Positions 21,124-33,412 are shown, numbered from the stretch's first letter. The stretch is DNA of 64,000 bases from Homarus americanus (GCF_018991925.1 NW_024727688.1:1-64000); one strand, 5' to 3'. A program made the numbers and translations. The notes: generated from the sequence alone by a model not told the origin.

Positions 21124-22739
21124 CTGTGTAGAGGAGTGGAGTGAGAGAAGAAAATAACATTAACAGAAATATATTAATGTTTCACTACTGGCGAGCAAGA
21201 AGGTCGACTAACACACACAGCAGGGCGATGGCAGTATAATATATTAAAATATTTATATGCAGTAAAAAACAAAACAATTATTATTATTATTTTCTCACGA
21301 AAGAAAAACGCTCATTAGTGACTTAAATAAATTGTTGAAATGAACTAAACATATTTTTTTTGATTAGACACTGAGTTGTACCAGTCGCTGAGAATCTTTA
21401 TATCCTGTACACTGCTGGTCGTGATAAAATGTTTCAGTGGCATGTTTCTGCTGCTCCTCGCGGCATGTGTTTGTGACAACAAGTAGTTAAATGTTAGAGC
21501 CTTGAGCACACTGTCGGGCTGGCCACGGGGAGGGAGGCCCTTCTTTGCCAAGGTTTGTAAGCCGGCGAGTGAATTACGGCCAGTCTCCAATATTTTATTG
21601 GGGGAAAAGTTTACAAGAACATTCAGTAAAAATGTTGTTTATAATACGCAACACCTTCACTCAGCCGAGAATCATATAGCAGTAATGGTGTAAACACTTC
21701 TTCGGTGGAGGATCTGGGATTTAAAATAAAAATAAAGTTAAAGAAAACAACACGAGCTGACAATATAAATTAGCTGTACAGGTATTGGCCTTCAATTAGC
21801 CTGATCTACTACCTGGATATCGAGCAGCACTGCCTAATTAAATTACAGGAGACATTCACCAAGGGTAAGTTAACACTTGGTGTGTGTGTGTCTCGTGTTC
21901 ACTGTTGTTTGTGTCAGGAGCCTCACGTGTGCACTTTGTTTACACACTTCAACTCGAGGGCCTCATGAGGGCCTCACGAGGGCCTCACAAATGTAGGAAG
22001 CTTATTAAAATATTCTTTGTATTTTTAGATGTAAATTTAACAGCCTACAAGTGGCCCGCCAGTGTTTAAGAACACCTTATGTTTTTTAATTCTCAGATGA
22101 ATGAAAATCTTTAGCTTGTGAAAAGACAAGTTACTCAAAGTAAAGACAAGTGTTGAATGAGGACTGACAAGTTCTCCTACTGTATTAACTCATGTTACTC
22201 TGAATATAATCTTATGTGGATAATAAGTTACTAAAATATATGATTAAATGACTAGAAACAATCAACATTAACACATTTTACCACCGCTGACTACTATAGC
22301 TACATCTTGTGCAGCTAGAAGGACTTACAGAACCTTAAATACAATTGATAAAGAAATAATGTTTATGGCAGACAATGAGGAGTTTCAAGACAACACACAG
22401 ATCATCTTCACATACACACAACTACATCATACTCAAGAGAGGTGTCAATCTATACGGAAGGAACCTTGAACTCTGACCTATATCAACCATAAGTTCTTTA
22501 CATCTTGGAGTTATTAAGTTGCTGGAAAGAGAGACATCACTGGCCATCTTACTTCCGTGAGTCTGCAGGTGTAAGGTACTAATTACCCTACACTAACACT
22601 TTACCTGCCATACTAACACCTGTGTAATCCGGTGTAAAATAAGATGATGACTTGTTGTTTTTAGATAAGAAGTGTAATTTACTGAAGGAAGTCACTGGTA
22701 GATAAAAGGTTAATTAAACAGGTGTAATTAGAAAGGAAA
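21124..22739. other. Unique sequence
   Basis: AT-rich, with a CT-biased minus-strand pyrimidine tract right after the candidate exon (21124-21160). Small frames at 21345-21693 and 21884-22069 have no supporting signal. Confidence 0.45.
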
Positions 22740-23195
22740 ATAGATGGATGTTAAGTGAGAGATGGGAAAGAAGAACTAGGTAGAATGGAAGAATGCAAAT
22801 GGAAGGAAGGAAGGAAAATGACATTTAGGGAAATAAGGAAAAACAAAGAAATAACGACAGAAAGAAAGAAGAAAGGAATGAAGGAAAGAAGAAAAATAAA
22901 AGAAAGGGATGAGAGAACTAAGGAAAGAAAATAAACAAGAAGGAAAAATAGAATAAAAGGGATAAATAAGGTTAAGAAAAGAACCAAGAGAGAAGGCAAT
23001 AAAGTAGAATAAAAGGAAATAAGTAAATAAAGAAAGAAGAAAACGAATTAAAGAAAAAATAAATATAAAACGACGAAGAGAAAAGTAAGGAAAAATAAAT
23101 ATTTGTAGAAAAAATGGAAGAAAAGAAAAAATGGAAGAAAAGAAAAAATGGAAGAAAAGAAAAAAGGAAAGAAAAGAAAAAATGAAAGAACAAAA
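22740..23195. repeat. Long purine tract (GGAA/GAAA/AAAT)
   Basis: About 450 bases that are almost all A and G on the plus strand. At the 3' end GAAAAAATGGAAGAAAA repeats about three times. Phe/Ser/Leu-rich minus frames of up to 140 residues are artefacts. Confidence 0.85.
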
Positions 23196-23423
23196 CACTT
23201 AACCAGGTAAACCAAACAGGTAAAAAGACTAATTCCCACTAATCACTTCCTCCTAACTAATGATGTTGATAAGTATTTCTGATCTTTCTTTATTAAGTTC
23301 AATTTGTCTTCCACGCTTCATCGTAGTTGCTTATTACTGTTTCTTTATCGAGTTTTACTTTAATTCCACTTTTAATCATTTAGTGTCAGTTTTCTACACT
23401 CGCTTCTCTTGGTATATATTCTT

Positions 23424-23529
23424 GAAGGAAGGAAGGAAGGAAGGAAGGAAGGAAGGAAGGGAGGGAGGAAGGAAGGAAGGAAGGAAGGAAGGAAGGAAGG
23501 GAGGGAGGGAGGGAGGGAGGGAGGGAGGA
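23424..23529. repeat. (GGAA)n/(GGGA)n tetranucleotide array
   Basis: AAGG units switch to GGGA units, back to AAGG, and again to GGGA. The alternating blocks suggest duplication of a mixed segment. Purine-rich sequence continues to 23700. Confidence 0.95.
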
Positions 23530-24277
23530 AATGCAGCAAAATTAGTGGACGGAAAAAACGGATGAAAATAAGCTAAAGGGAAACGAGGGAAAGAAATCAA
23601 TAAATAAACAAGAAAAAAGAAGGAAAAAATGAAAGATGGAAAGACGAAAGAGAAAAAGAAAAAGAGAAAAAAAAGAAGAACAGAAGCAAAAGAAAGAAAA
23701 CGTGTATTAAAAACAGACATTAAATCCTTTTAAATATCCCACCAACAGTAATCAGTCAACAGTGGTAAAGAAACGATCACAACGGAGAATCATCAATGGT
23801 AGGAGATAAACGGGTAACGTGGTTGGTCATTGGGGTGATTACTAACGCCACGAACGGTAAAGGTAACGAGCGAGTGATTTGTGATAGTTAGGTATTTAAT
23901 GGAGGGTAATTATCAACAACGTTTTTCTCATTAACTAAAGGTAAACTATAAATGTATCTCCTGGTAATTAATCAACGGCAAAACCAGCCAACGAGACACG
24001 ATGGACCAAAACGTTACTTAAAAGGGAAGATTAACGACCAAATAAAAACGTAATTAACGCTAAATCTAAACAGATAATGATTCGAAATTACACAACCTCG
24101 TTAATGAAACTACTGAACAAGAGTGACGTCATCCTCGCGGCAGGGAATCGTCCACGCCAAAGATCCAGAGATTTTTTTTTTCCGTGACACTTAAGTCTTG
24201 TGTTTTATTCTTGGGTGATGCTTAGACTAAATATAAACACTGTAGCTATCTTAAATTTTCCCTCTAGAGCACGGGAA
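23530..24277. other. Unique sequence
   Basis: Purine-biased to 23700, then AT-rich. A CRE-like TGACGTCA lies near 24123. Confidence 0.4.
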
Positions 24278-24350
24278 AACACACAAACAAACGGACGTAC
24301 GGACGGACGACTGGTTTATCGTTCCTGCAAGCGATAATAAAAACCAAACA
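24278..24350 (-). repeat. Segment related to the 21.1-kb candidate exon
   Basis: On the minus strand GAACGATAAA followed by TCGTC and CGTCCGTTTGTTTGTG matches the 21.1-kb segment at about 33 of 36 aligned positions with one gap of about 7 bases. It too is preceded by an acceptor-like pyrimidine tract ending GCTTGCAG. Its frame reads CRNDKPVVRPYVRLFVCF and ends at a TAG soon after. This is either a dispersed repeat or a decayed duplicate exon. Confidence 0.45.
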
Positions 24351-24399
24351 AGTGTCCAGCAGTGTTCCACCCCAGAGGCTCCACGGAGGATCGCTGTAC

Positions 24400-24595
24400 G
24401 AGCTTAATCGAATATTAGTGTGCGGCAGGGCCATCCATCCTTCAGCAGCGGGCGGGAGAGACATAACTCGGGGTGGTAGGCGGGCTGGGGGCTGAGGCCG
24501 GGCAGCTGACAGACCGCCCGCGCCACCACACGTCCTGCTAATTGATTAGTTGGCGCCACGCCTCTGTCTTGCCTTTCTTTATTACTCTCCATGTA
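24400..24595. promoter_or_regulatory. CpG-rich block with homeodomain-type palindrome
   Basis: The segment is markedly GC- and CpG-rich within AT-rich flanks and non-repetitive. It contains CTAATTGATTAG at about 24538-24549, a TAAT-TG-ATTA palindrome like paired-class homeodomain dimer sites, next to GGCGCC and CAGCTG. A 62-residue minus frame starting MESNKERQDRGVAP covers it but has no splice or homology support. Regulatory identity is inference. Confidence 0.3.
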
Positions 24596-25330
24596 GCCAC
24601 TGACGTACTTTTTTTATAGCCTAAGTTTTATATTACATCAAAAAATCATCCTGACGATACTTTTATGACGCATGGTAGTGTTGGGACGCTGTCGGGGTAA
24701 GTTATCTCGAGGTATTTGTTAATTTTGCACAGATGAGTTTGTTTAGCTTGACTGGACAGACTATGATAAAGGTAATTTCTGCATGTGAGGGATTTTCATT
24801 ACTTGTGTTGGTGGCCTCGACTCTCTCAACATTTCTCCAACACCTGTGGAGCACCTGCAGGAGATTCACCACCTGAAAGATCTCATCGTTGTTGCACCTC
24901 GCCTGTACTGTTCTTCATAACTATTTCATCTTATCAACAGTACGTCCTCAGCATGCATCAGTGACTGGTCAGTATTTTCAGCATTTCACACGCTCTATTT
25001 TTAGGGTAATTAAGACAATAACTGAATTTTACGAATACTTAATATGCAGTTAAGATAAATTGACTTCATTCTCACGTATTTTATATATACATATTTTTTG
25101 AAATAAAATTTTATGATTTTGATTAAAAAAAAAGAAAAAGAAATGGATGGCAAAAACTTTTCTCATGAATTTCTAGAAAAGCAATTTACAGTTTTCAATA
25201 TAACAACGAATAAAAGAAGTACCTGTATAAACTTAACACACTGCTTATGGAAGACTGTAATATAAATAAAACACTATTTGCTTGACGTTCATTGGACTAC
25301 CAGGCGCAGTTCCTTTCCTGAGTAACACTG
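24596..25330. other. Unique AT-rich sequence
   Basis: Nothing recognisable. Confidence 0.5.
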
Positions 25331-25337
25331 ACACACA

Positions 25338-25465
25338 TCCCCCGTGCACGAATACAACATTGCGCCTCCCACGTGCATGAAACAACACTTCATCATCAAT
25401 CCGTACCCCCGTGCACGAATACCCTCTGTGCACGAACCATCTCCACCACCGTGCACAAAAACAGT
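25338..25465. repeat. Degenerate CCGTGCACGAATAC repeat
   Basis: GTGCAC palindromes lie inside CCCGTGCACGAAT-like units at five irregularly spaced places (25343-25456). It is an old, decayed minisatellite. Confidence 0.6.
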
Positions 25466-25554
25466 GTCCGGCTGCCAAGTGAGGGTAGCCGGGGCCTGAT
25501 GGTGTGATAACCGGCTCACACCTCATTGTTGTACACGGCCGTTATGGAGGCTAT

Positions 25555-25928
25555 GGTGGGTCTGGTGGTGTGAGGAGGGGGGTCTGGTGGTGTGAGAGGG
25601 AGTCTGGTGGTGTGGAGGAGGGGGTCTGTGGTGTGAGGGGAGGGGGTCTGGTGGTGTGAGGAGGGGGTCTGGTGGTGTGAGGAGGGGGTCTGTGGTGTGG
25701 GGAGGGGGGTCTGGTGGTGTGAGGAGGGTCTGGTGGTGTGGAGGGTCTGGGGTGGTGGTGAGGAAGGGGTCTGGTGGTGTCTGGTGGTGTGAGGAGGGGG
25801 GTGGTGGTGTAGGGGGGGGGTCTGGTGGTGTGAGGGGTCTGGTGGTGTGAGAGGGGTCTGGTGGTGTGAGGAGGGGTCTGGTGGTGTGTCTGGTGTCTGG
25901 TGGTGTGAGGAGGGGGTCTGATGGTGTG
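25555..25928. repeat. GGTCTGGTGGTGTGAGGAGG minisatellite, about 17 copies
   Basis: Units of about 15-30 bases built from GTCTGGTGGTGTGAG and G-runs, with frequent indels. Overlapping 135-146-residue minus frames (Pro/His/Thr) are translations of it. The G-run density makes G-quadruplexes likely. Confidence 0.9.
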
Positions 25929-26016
25929 GAACTTTGGAATTTTGTTTCTAAGTCCCAACTCATTATATCTAGGTATTTTTAACTATTTTCCTCCCAATAA
26001 AGAAATGATTGGAGCC

Positions 26017-26300
26017 AAGGGACAAGGAGGGAAAGAGGAAAGGGAAGGAAAGGTAGAAAGGAAGGAAGAAGGAAGGAAGAAAAAAGGAAAGGAGGATAAA
26101 GGGAAGAAAAGACAGGGGGAGAGAAAGGAAGGAAGAGAAGATAAGAGGAAAGAAAAGAAGGAAAAGGGGAAAAAGGAAAAAATGGGAAGGAAAATACGAT
26201 GAAAAGGAGAAAGAAAGAAGGGGAGAAAGGAGAAAAGGGGAAGAAAACGAGAAAGAAAAGAGAAAGGAAAGAAGACAAAGAAAAAAAGAAGAAAAAACAA
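26017..26300. repeat. Purine tract (GGAA, AAAG, GAGA)
   Basis: About 280 bases of nearly pure purine on the plus strand. Lys/Glu plus frames and Phe/Ser minus frames are artefacts. Confidence 0.85.
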
Positions 26301-28015
26301 CGAAAAAGCCACAACAAAACAAAAATAACATTTCTCACACTACGTTCCACTTTAGTTGATTTATTTCAGAAAAAAAAATACTGCAAGTGTTGTTATTTCT
26401 TTTGTTATTTTAAACGCTTCAGCTGCCTGCCTGGCTTATTCACACCGTGGTGGTCATTGAGCACAGCCAGTATTTACATCCCAGCTACAAATTTACGGTG
26501 AAGATAACTACAATATTAAAAAAAAGGTGAACAAAGTCTACACACAGTTTTCCCCTCAGTCATTTTTTTCTCTCTCTATTTCTCTCTTTCTGTTTGAAGT
26601 CTCTCCTACCTCCTTTATCACCATTCCTCCAGACACTCTTCTTGTTATTCCTTTGCAAACTGACTCGTCTATCATTCGTTCTCTCTCTCTCTCTCTGTGC
26701 TCGGACGCTTGCCTTTTATACAGCAGGTAAAATAAGTGCATCCATCCAATCTCTGGTACTGCCCTCGGAATGCCATCCACTGACACAGATTACATGCAAA
26801 CATCTTTCGACAGCCTCACCGCCCGCTCCCACCTCACACCTCACCCGCACCTCTATCCACACCTGGACTCTTCTCACACGAATCTTCCTCCTCCTCCTCC
26901 TCCTCTTCCTCCTCCTCCTCCTCCTCCTGACCTGCTTCCTATCTCTTTTCCTCATCTCCTTCCTCTTCCATTTCTGTCTCATTTATTTATTTTGTTTCAG
27001 TTTTCTGTCCCGTGAATTTGAAAGTAAAAAAGTTGAGTTGTTATTCAGAACTAGAATATTTATTTGATGTTATTACTGTTATGGAGGTAATTACAAGATG
27101 TAAACATATGTACATACAGACAGACAGACATCAACGTCACACACACTAAGGCTTGTGAGTTATGGCCTTATAGCAGCTGTATTTAAATCATTATTTCTGT
27201 TATAATTACTCCTGATTATATTATTACTATTAATACGTTACTAATATCATTACTATTACTATTATTATTATTATTATCATTAGTATTGTTATGTTAATCA
27301 TTTAAACATTTGTCATAAATATCATTATAAATATTATAATTTCCAGTTATCATTCTAATTATTATTAACAAATATCTTTAAAATTAGAATTGCGATTAAT
27401 GTTAATATCAACATTATTATTAACATCTTTAATTCAGTCAACATATAATTCCTACTTGTACCACTTCATTAATTATCTGGTGCAGCATCTCCCCTTCTCC
27501 CGACGTCTGGCAACCAAATGTGAGTTTATGAGGAGAAAACAATAGGGCGGAGATCCCCGCCTCTCGCCCACTTCACCACGGCCCAGCCCAGCTTACGTAG
27601 ATAGACTTTTCTAATCCTTTTATTCCGTGCCGGTACATTTTCATTTTCTTTTACACTTTTCTACTGGAAGTGAAATATTCTTTTAAAAATATTTGTCATG
27701 TGTAGAAAACAAACCTTATCTGTTTTCTCGAGTAACAAAGTTCACACATGGCACTGGGGTGTATGTATATATAAAACACGACTCCTCAACACATGACTGT
27801 GCCCCTAGACACGGCAGGCCATAGTGGTGTACCTGTAGGCAACTTTTCTTTGATGTTATATAGTACAACACATTGCCAGAAACATTGAACACACGTTAGT
27901 GGGCGCCTCACTATCTGGCTGGGTATTATAGGTTCGTACTGCACCCCAGGATACGTGTGAAATATTCCTAACAATTATCCTGCTTTACGATCCACACGAC
28001 TAAACTTCTCTCCCA
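26301..28015. other. Unique sequence with short pyrimidine runs
   Basis: CT-rich patches lie at 26565-26600 and 26680-26697, a CTC/CCT triplet tract at 26884-26932, GACA units near 27120 and ATT units near 27255-27280. 27480-27600 is GC-richer and includes the near-palindrome GGCGGAGATCCCCGCC. No gene is supported. Confidence 0.45.
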
Positions 28016-28115
28016 GTGTAAGGGTGTACTGTGTGCCCCCGTGTACTGTGTGCTCCGTGTACTGTGTGCCGCGTGTGTGTACTGGGCGTCCCGTGTAGGC
28101 GTGTACAGTGTGTGA
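28016..28115. repeat. GTGTACTGTGTGCCCC minisatellite, about 5 copies
   Basis: Units of 15-21 bases with GTGTACTGTGTGC and variable CCCC, CC or GCG spacers. Confidence 0.8.
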
Positions 28116-29523
28116 GCCTCGCCACTAGGTGTAACTTTCTCCCCGTTTCTATAGGTCGTAGGAAACAATTTTTGCAAGTTATCTTCAAAATATAGTTTAA
28201 ACGCCTGCCTGTACAAAAGTTAGAAGTTAAATTTCATCCTTGGACAGAACTAAAATTCGGAATCTGTGCAGAAATATTGCATTATTCAGTTTTACTTACA
28301 TGATCTAATAATATTCATTTGTATTCATGAACTGTGTCAAGACTTGGGAAAATTCCTCATCAGGTTACCAAATTGTGAATTATTCTTCACTAAATATTAT
28401 AAATTGCTTTTGAAGGATACTTAAGAATTGGTATTAACTATGAATTTACATTACTTACACTTCCCACTGAACGGTGAGGTATGACAGGTAGATAATATAT
28501 GGGACACAGGCAGACGATAATAAATCCCTTTAAAGTAGAAGCGGGATGTTAATATATCATCTTTCAACAACGAATCACTTGATCCTCCAAATTTTTAGCA
28601 GATGATGAATCTCTCTTTTGAACATCCGCGTACCTGTTCACGCGCTCCCAAACTGAAGCAGCATCGACCCCAACGAGATAAAACAACACACTCGCACCAC
28701 ATGAACAGTCAGGATAAGTAAATTCGGAGACTCATCCCCGAGTCAATTTCACCACGGGAAGAGAACTTTTGTCCGCGATTGTACAGTGATGCTATAACTG
28801 GGAGACGCAGATGTGTAGCGAGAAGCAGCATAAACAATACACATCTAAATAATCCCTACTCTATTCCTTCTTTCGGCTGAGTTAAAATGACTTCTAAACC
28901 TCCAACAGTCTCACAATTCACAACTACTGGCGTCCTCTTGGCCTGCAGGATCCTCGCCAGATTACTCCTTACAATAGCTATCTCAAGATAATCAAAAGAA
29001 TCTTCACAGAGTCTGCAACGTCCACAAAGTCTGTCGGGTTTGGTCTACATATACTGAGGTTTTCCCCGAAGTTTCTTTAATTGGCAATAGAGAAACGGGT
29101 CAAAGTTTATGTTAAGTGAGAATGCAGTTGTTTCTTCACCCGGACTTTCTTAAACCAGAGTCTAGACCCACGAGCATTACTGAACTTCATAAAACGCTTC
29201 GCTCAAATCCTCTTAATCCCGCGAAGAGAGAGACTGTCCACCGTTGGTCTGGAAAACTTGGAACAAAAGACTGTTAGTGCGGCGTATCTCTGGCGATATC
29301 GTAAATATGAATGTGTGCCGTGGCAATACAGCGGGTCTCTCCATGTTTACAAACGTAGCCGAGTCTGACTACGAAAGAGAGAGATTTACAGACTCTCAAA
29401 TATACTCAGTCACAGTTCAAGGAAAAATCTGCTCTGCGACGAATATATATGTATATTTACTGTTCGCTTAACTTAAAAACTGTACAGTAACACTTGTAGG
29501 ATGACATGTACTAGGAGTAATGT

Positions 29524-29524
<1 letters not shown>
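28116..29524. other. Unique sequence
   Basis: No gene is supported. A 75-residue plus frame (29244-29471) lacks splice sites and codon bias. Confidence 0.45.

Positions 29525-29584
<60 letters not shown>
29525..29584. repeat. (GA)30 microsatellite
   Basis: A perfect GA run of 60 bases. Confidence 0.97.
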
Positions 29585-29587
<3 letters not shown>

Positions 29588-29984
29588 TCGAAGTAACAAT
29601 AATCTATCCAGGATGTCACCAATAATAAACCTCTCATACGCTCCCTCCCTCATCACTCCACAGCCTCATACGTCAAAAGCCCTACACTTCCTCCCCCTCA
29701 CTCCTCACTGCCATGCTCCCAGTCTCCCTCGTGTGTGTGTGTGCCTCCCCTACGCGTGACGGCCCAGGTGGCAGAGAGGGAGGGAACATGAGACGTGACG
29801 GATCAGAGATAAGGCAAGATGGAGGGGTGGGAAGTACCAACTGCCGTCCACCACAACACATGAAGCTTATCTTAGTGAGTTTGTTTACCTCACAGTACTG
29901 GCTTCCTCTTTTACCCCGACTATGTTGTTATGACAAGAGATAATGAAGCAATTTCATTTTTTGTTTTGTTATTACGTAAATAGA

Positions 29985-30112
29985 TACTACTGCTACTACT
30001 ATTACTACTACTATAATTCCTACTACAACTGGTACTAATGCCACTACTACTACTACTACAACTGCTACTACTACACTTGCTACTACAACAATAACTACTA
30101 CGACTATTACTA
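29985..30112. repeat. Degenerate ACT trinucleotide tract
   Basis: Triplets TAC, ACT and CTA with interruptions over about 130 bases. Confidence 0.85.
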
Positions 30113-30129
30113 TTTTTGCTATTAATTAT

Positions 30130-30146
30130 AACCTAACCTAACCTAC
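30130..30146. repeat. Interstitial (CCTAA)3
   Basis: Three CCTAA units. A TTAGG array in opposite orientation follows at 30878. Confidence 0.8.
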
Positions 30147-30796
30147 AAACAAAATACCACATGTCAATAATACCACCTAGATGTAATGTACCTCAAGTAA
30201 TGTATCTTGACTACGAACAATAAATCAGAATACACCAAGACCGAAATAAATTTAAATACATCGTTAATAACACTGAAAATATCTCCCCAAGAGCCAGAAG
30301 ATGATAAAAGAAATAATTATATCATGAACAATGGACGTAATTATGTCAGAAGGGATAATTAGTGACTTATTAAAAGACTATTTACCATATTTACTACCTC
30401 TAATTAACTAAAAAAAAAATTGAAAACGAAAAAAAATAATAGAGAATTTGGGAGAAACAAAAATCATTAATAAATCTAATAAATGAAAAAAAAGGCAAAA
30501 AAAAAAAAGCCCCAAAAAGACGCATTAAAAAAGGGGCCATAAGGCACTTGTATATTATGAATCTTAGAAGTGACAAATAGTGACGTTCCAATCTGAGGAC
30601 AGGGGAGGGAGATGGGCTGGAAGCTGCCTCCTAGACACACTCCGGCCAAGATAAACAGCCGGTTACTGTGAGAAATGTCCACCAGGTAATCAGCCCAAGT
30701 GCCACACCAACTTCACTAGACAGATTTATTATAGTCTGTTGTAATTAATTGTGAGTGATGGAACTGACACTGGCTTCTCGCCGCTGTTCATGTAAG
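30147..30796. other. Unique AT-rich sequence
   Basis: A-rich at 30400-30520. The minus frame at 30476-30682 is unsupported. Confidence 0.45.
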
Positions 30797-30877
30797 GTAT
30801 GTATGTATGTATGTATGTATGTATGTATGTATGTACCCTGTATGTATGTATGTACTGTATGTATGTATGTATGTATG
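30797..30877. repeat. (GTAT)n microsatellite
   Basis: About 20 GTAT units with a CCCTG and a CTG interruption, directly joined to TTAGG units. Confidence 0.95.
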
Positions 30878-30906
30878 TTAGGTTAGGTTAGGTTAGGTTA
30901 GGTTAG
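30878..30906 (+). repeat. Interstitial (TTAGG)6
   Basis: Almost six clean TTAGG units start at the last GTAT unit with no spacer. Confidence 0.93.
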
Positions 30907-31180
30907 TATCGTCTTTCCTACCAAGTTAGTCTTCGGTTTGTGGTCGAGTTCTCATGATTTCTTAGGTATAAATAACGTGATTTTCTAACCCACTTACGAG
31001 TTCAACAACAACAAAACAATAACAACAAGAGCAACAATAACAACAACAGCAGTCATCGGGAAAAACAATAACAGAACAGTATCTAATAACATCACATTAC
31101 ACATCAACCACCATCCACACTTCTGGCTCAGTTTACTAACCACCGCCAACCTACAATCATCATTATAACCTGATTCCCCA
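30907..31180. other. Unique sequence with CAA-rich patch
   Basis: CAACAA/CAATAA triplets at 31002-31090; otherwise nothing. Confidence 0.45.
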
Positions 31181-31181
31181 A

Positions 31182-31317
31182 ACCACCAGGTATCCACACC
31201 AGGTAAGTCTGCAGGTAATCAACAAGGCAGTCAAACCAGGTATTCACATCCAGGTAACAAGTAAAGTCTACTCTAGTCTGCAGGTAAACAAGGCAGTCAA
31301 ACCAGGTATTCGCACCG
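31182..31317. repeat. 69-bp direct repeat, 2 copies, CAGGTAA-rich
   Basis: AGTCTGCAGGTAA and CAAGGCAGTCAAACCAGGTATTC recur about 69 bases apart with a small indel. The block contains four or more CAGGTAA sequences, each a good 5' splice-site match. Confidence 0.8.
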
Positions 31318-32110
31318 AACAAGCAGATAAACTCTATGTCAATCAGTGTAACTCTTTAAATGGTAATCAGTGAGAAGCAGTCAGTGGGAGTAGAGAGATG
31401 AGTTGATAATTAACACTCTTCGACTCGACAGGTGTCACTCACATTCTTGCACCTTTAATTAACGCCAGGTACTGAGAGAAGATTTACAGGTGCTGTATAT
31501 ACTCTTGGTAGTGGGTACAGCTTGGAGTTAAAATATCCTCCTTGAACCGCCGAAGACTTGCCCAGATTTGACTCCTGTGTAAATAATTTTAAAATTAAGA
31601 AATGCAAAGGAGGAAAAGAGAATGCATAGAGAATGAGGTGGAAGAGAAGAAAAAGAAGGGAAGGAAGAAGAATGAAAAGAAAAGAAGGCGAGAATAAGAA
31701 TAAACGATGTAAATGACGTATAAAAAACTAAAAAATAAAATAAATAAGAAAAAAGCATAAAAAACGAAAAAAATCGGATAAAAATTCACAACGAAAGCAA
31801 AAATAAAATTAACATAAAAAAACAAGACTAAACATAAAAAACACAGAAAAAACACCTGCAGCCAAATAGGAATAAGACGAACAAACAAACACGAAATTAA
31901 AACACGGTTGCTAGATTATCCTTCCACGTGCTGTACTTCCTGCTGTGAAAATAAATGTAAAAAGAAGGTGTCAACAAACTCGACATTAGTACACTGGGCG
32001 AGAGGAGTTTCCGAGAACCATCTTTTGACGCCTTAAATAGTGGTCTTAAATAAATGATAAGAGGATGTCTACCGAAATGAAAGTGAAGATTAAAATGAAT
32101 GTAGTTTTAT

Positions 32111-32113
<3 letters not shown>
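31318..32113. other. Unique sequence, A-rich centre
   Basis: 31580-31890 is A/G-rich and gives Phe/Ser minus frames. No gene is seen. Confidence 0.45.

Positions 32114-32164
<51 letters not shown>
32114..32164. repeat. (CA)25 microsatellite
   Basis: A perfect CA run of about 51 bases. Confidence 0.97.
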
Positions 32165-32168
<4 letters not shown>

Positions 32169-32409
32169 AAATGTGTTCATAAGTGAGAGCGGAGGAAGTG
32201 ATAAAAATGGACAAGGCGAATTGTAATGAACCCAAGTAATAAAACAGAAGAAAAGAATTTAAGAGAAAAATACCTGACAGGTAATATCGTCTACCTGTTA
32301 TTTTTCTCTCTGTAACAACAATGACATAAATACTTAAACAGTTCAAAGTTCAAAGAGACTTTTTAATAGTTTAATCTTAGACACTGAACACAAAGGAGAG
32401 TTCGTTCAG

Positions 32410-32446
32410 TACATACATACATACATACATACATACATACATACAT
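32410..32446. repeat. (ATAC)9 microsatellite
   Basis: Perfect ACAT units. Confidence 0.95.
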
Positions 32447-32662
32447 GAGACTGTAACAAGGTGTATATATACTGATTATATGTATGAGAATATGTTGTAT
32501 ATGTAGCTGGGTGTATATAATGCGTGTGTACAATATAACCCGAATATTTCAAGACAATATTTGGAATTATTATTTTTTCAACACGTTTTCATCTACATTC
32601 GTTTGTATATGACTTTTTCTAGTTTATGTTTGTAAATACATCTTCCTCCTCATCTTTTCTGC

Positions 32663-32665
<3 letters not shown>

Positions 32666-32696
<31 letters not shown>
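32666..32696. repeat. (CA)15 microsatellite
   Basis: A perfect AC run. Confidence 0.95.
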
Positions 32697-32700
<4 letters not shown>

Positions 32701-33111
32701 GACCAAACCACTTCTATACCCTCCTCTACGGGATAGGCAGGTAATAAAAACTACAATTCACATGAGTAAGTGAATCATAACGTACAGACGGACCCAAAAA
32801 AAAACCTCCACCTACAAATAACACTATACACCCCAACCTCTGGACAAGGGAAGTACTCACAACACAAGGTACGGAAATAAAGTTAAGGAAAATACAACCG
32901 AAGCTGAACTGACCATAATACAAAGGCAGTAGAGGTTTTTATTGAACGTTTAACTACCACCGGGGGAGAGAAGTAGTGTGGCCGTGTGATCCGCCAGATA
33001 TGTTTGAACTTTTGGTGTTGTGAAATGAAAATGTGGGGCTGCTTTTGTGTTTCTGGAGCAGGGGGATCAATTTATGGGAAAGGCAACAGGTTTGTATCCG
33101 CCTACCAAAGT

Positions 33112-33143
33112 TAACACACACACATATATACACACGAGCGGGC

Positions 33144-33183
<40 letters not shown>

Positions 33184-33218
33184 ACGGGCTAACACACACA
33201 CACACACACACACACACA
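33112..33218. repeat. Nested CA array split by CGAGCGGGCTAA
   Basis: Three CA runs are separated by CACGAGCGGGCTAA and CACGAACGGGCTAA, so the spacer was duplicated together with its CA run (about 48-bp unit). Confidence 0.9.
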
Positions 33219-33381
33219 TCTATTAATTACTCATTTACATTCTAAATCATCTCCATATGTGAGACTTATAACAACTTGCTGCAATAGTGTTCACAGACAG
33301 ACAGATAAATAGATAGATAAAGTTAGATAAATAGTCAAAAGTCAGAATAATAATTTGCAATTTCTTGTTAGTCAAATTGAA

Positions 33382-33408
<27 letters not shown>
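33382..33408. repeat. (GA)13 microsatellite
   Basis: A perfect run of 27 bases. Confidence 0.95.
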
Positions 33409-33412
<4 letters not shown>

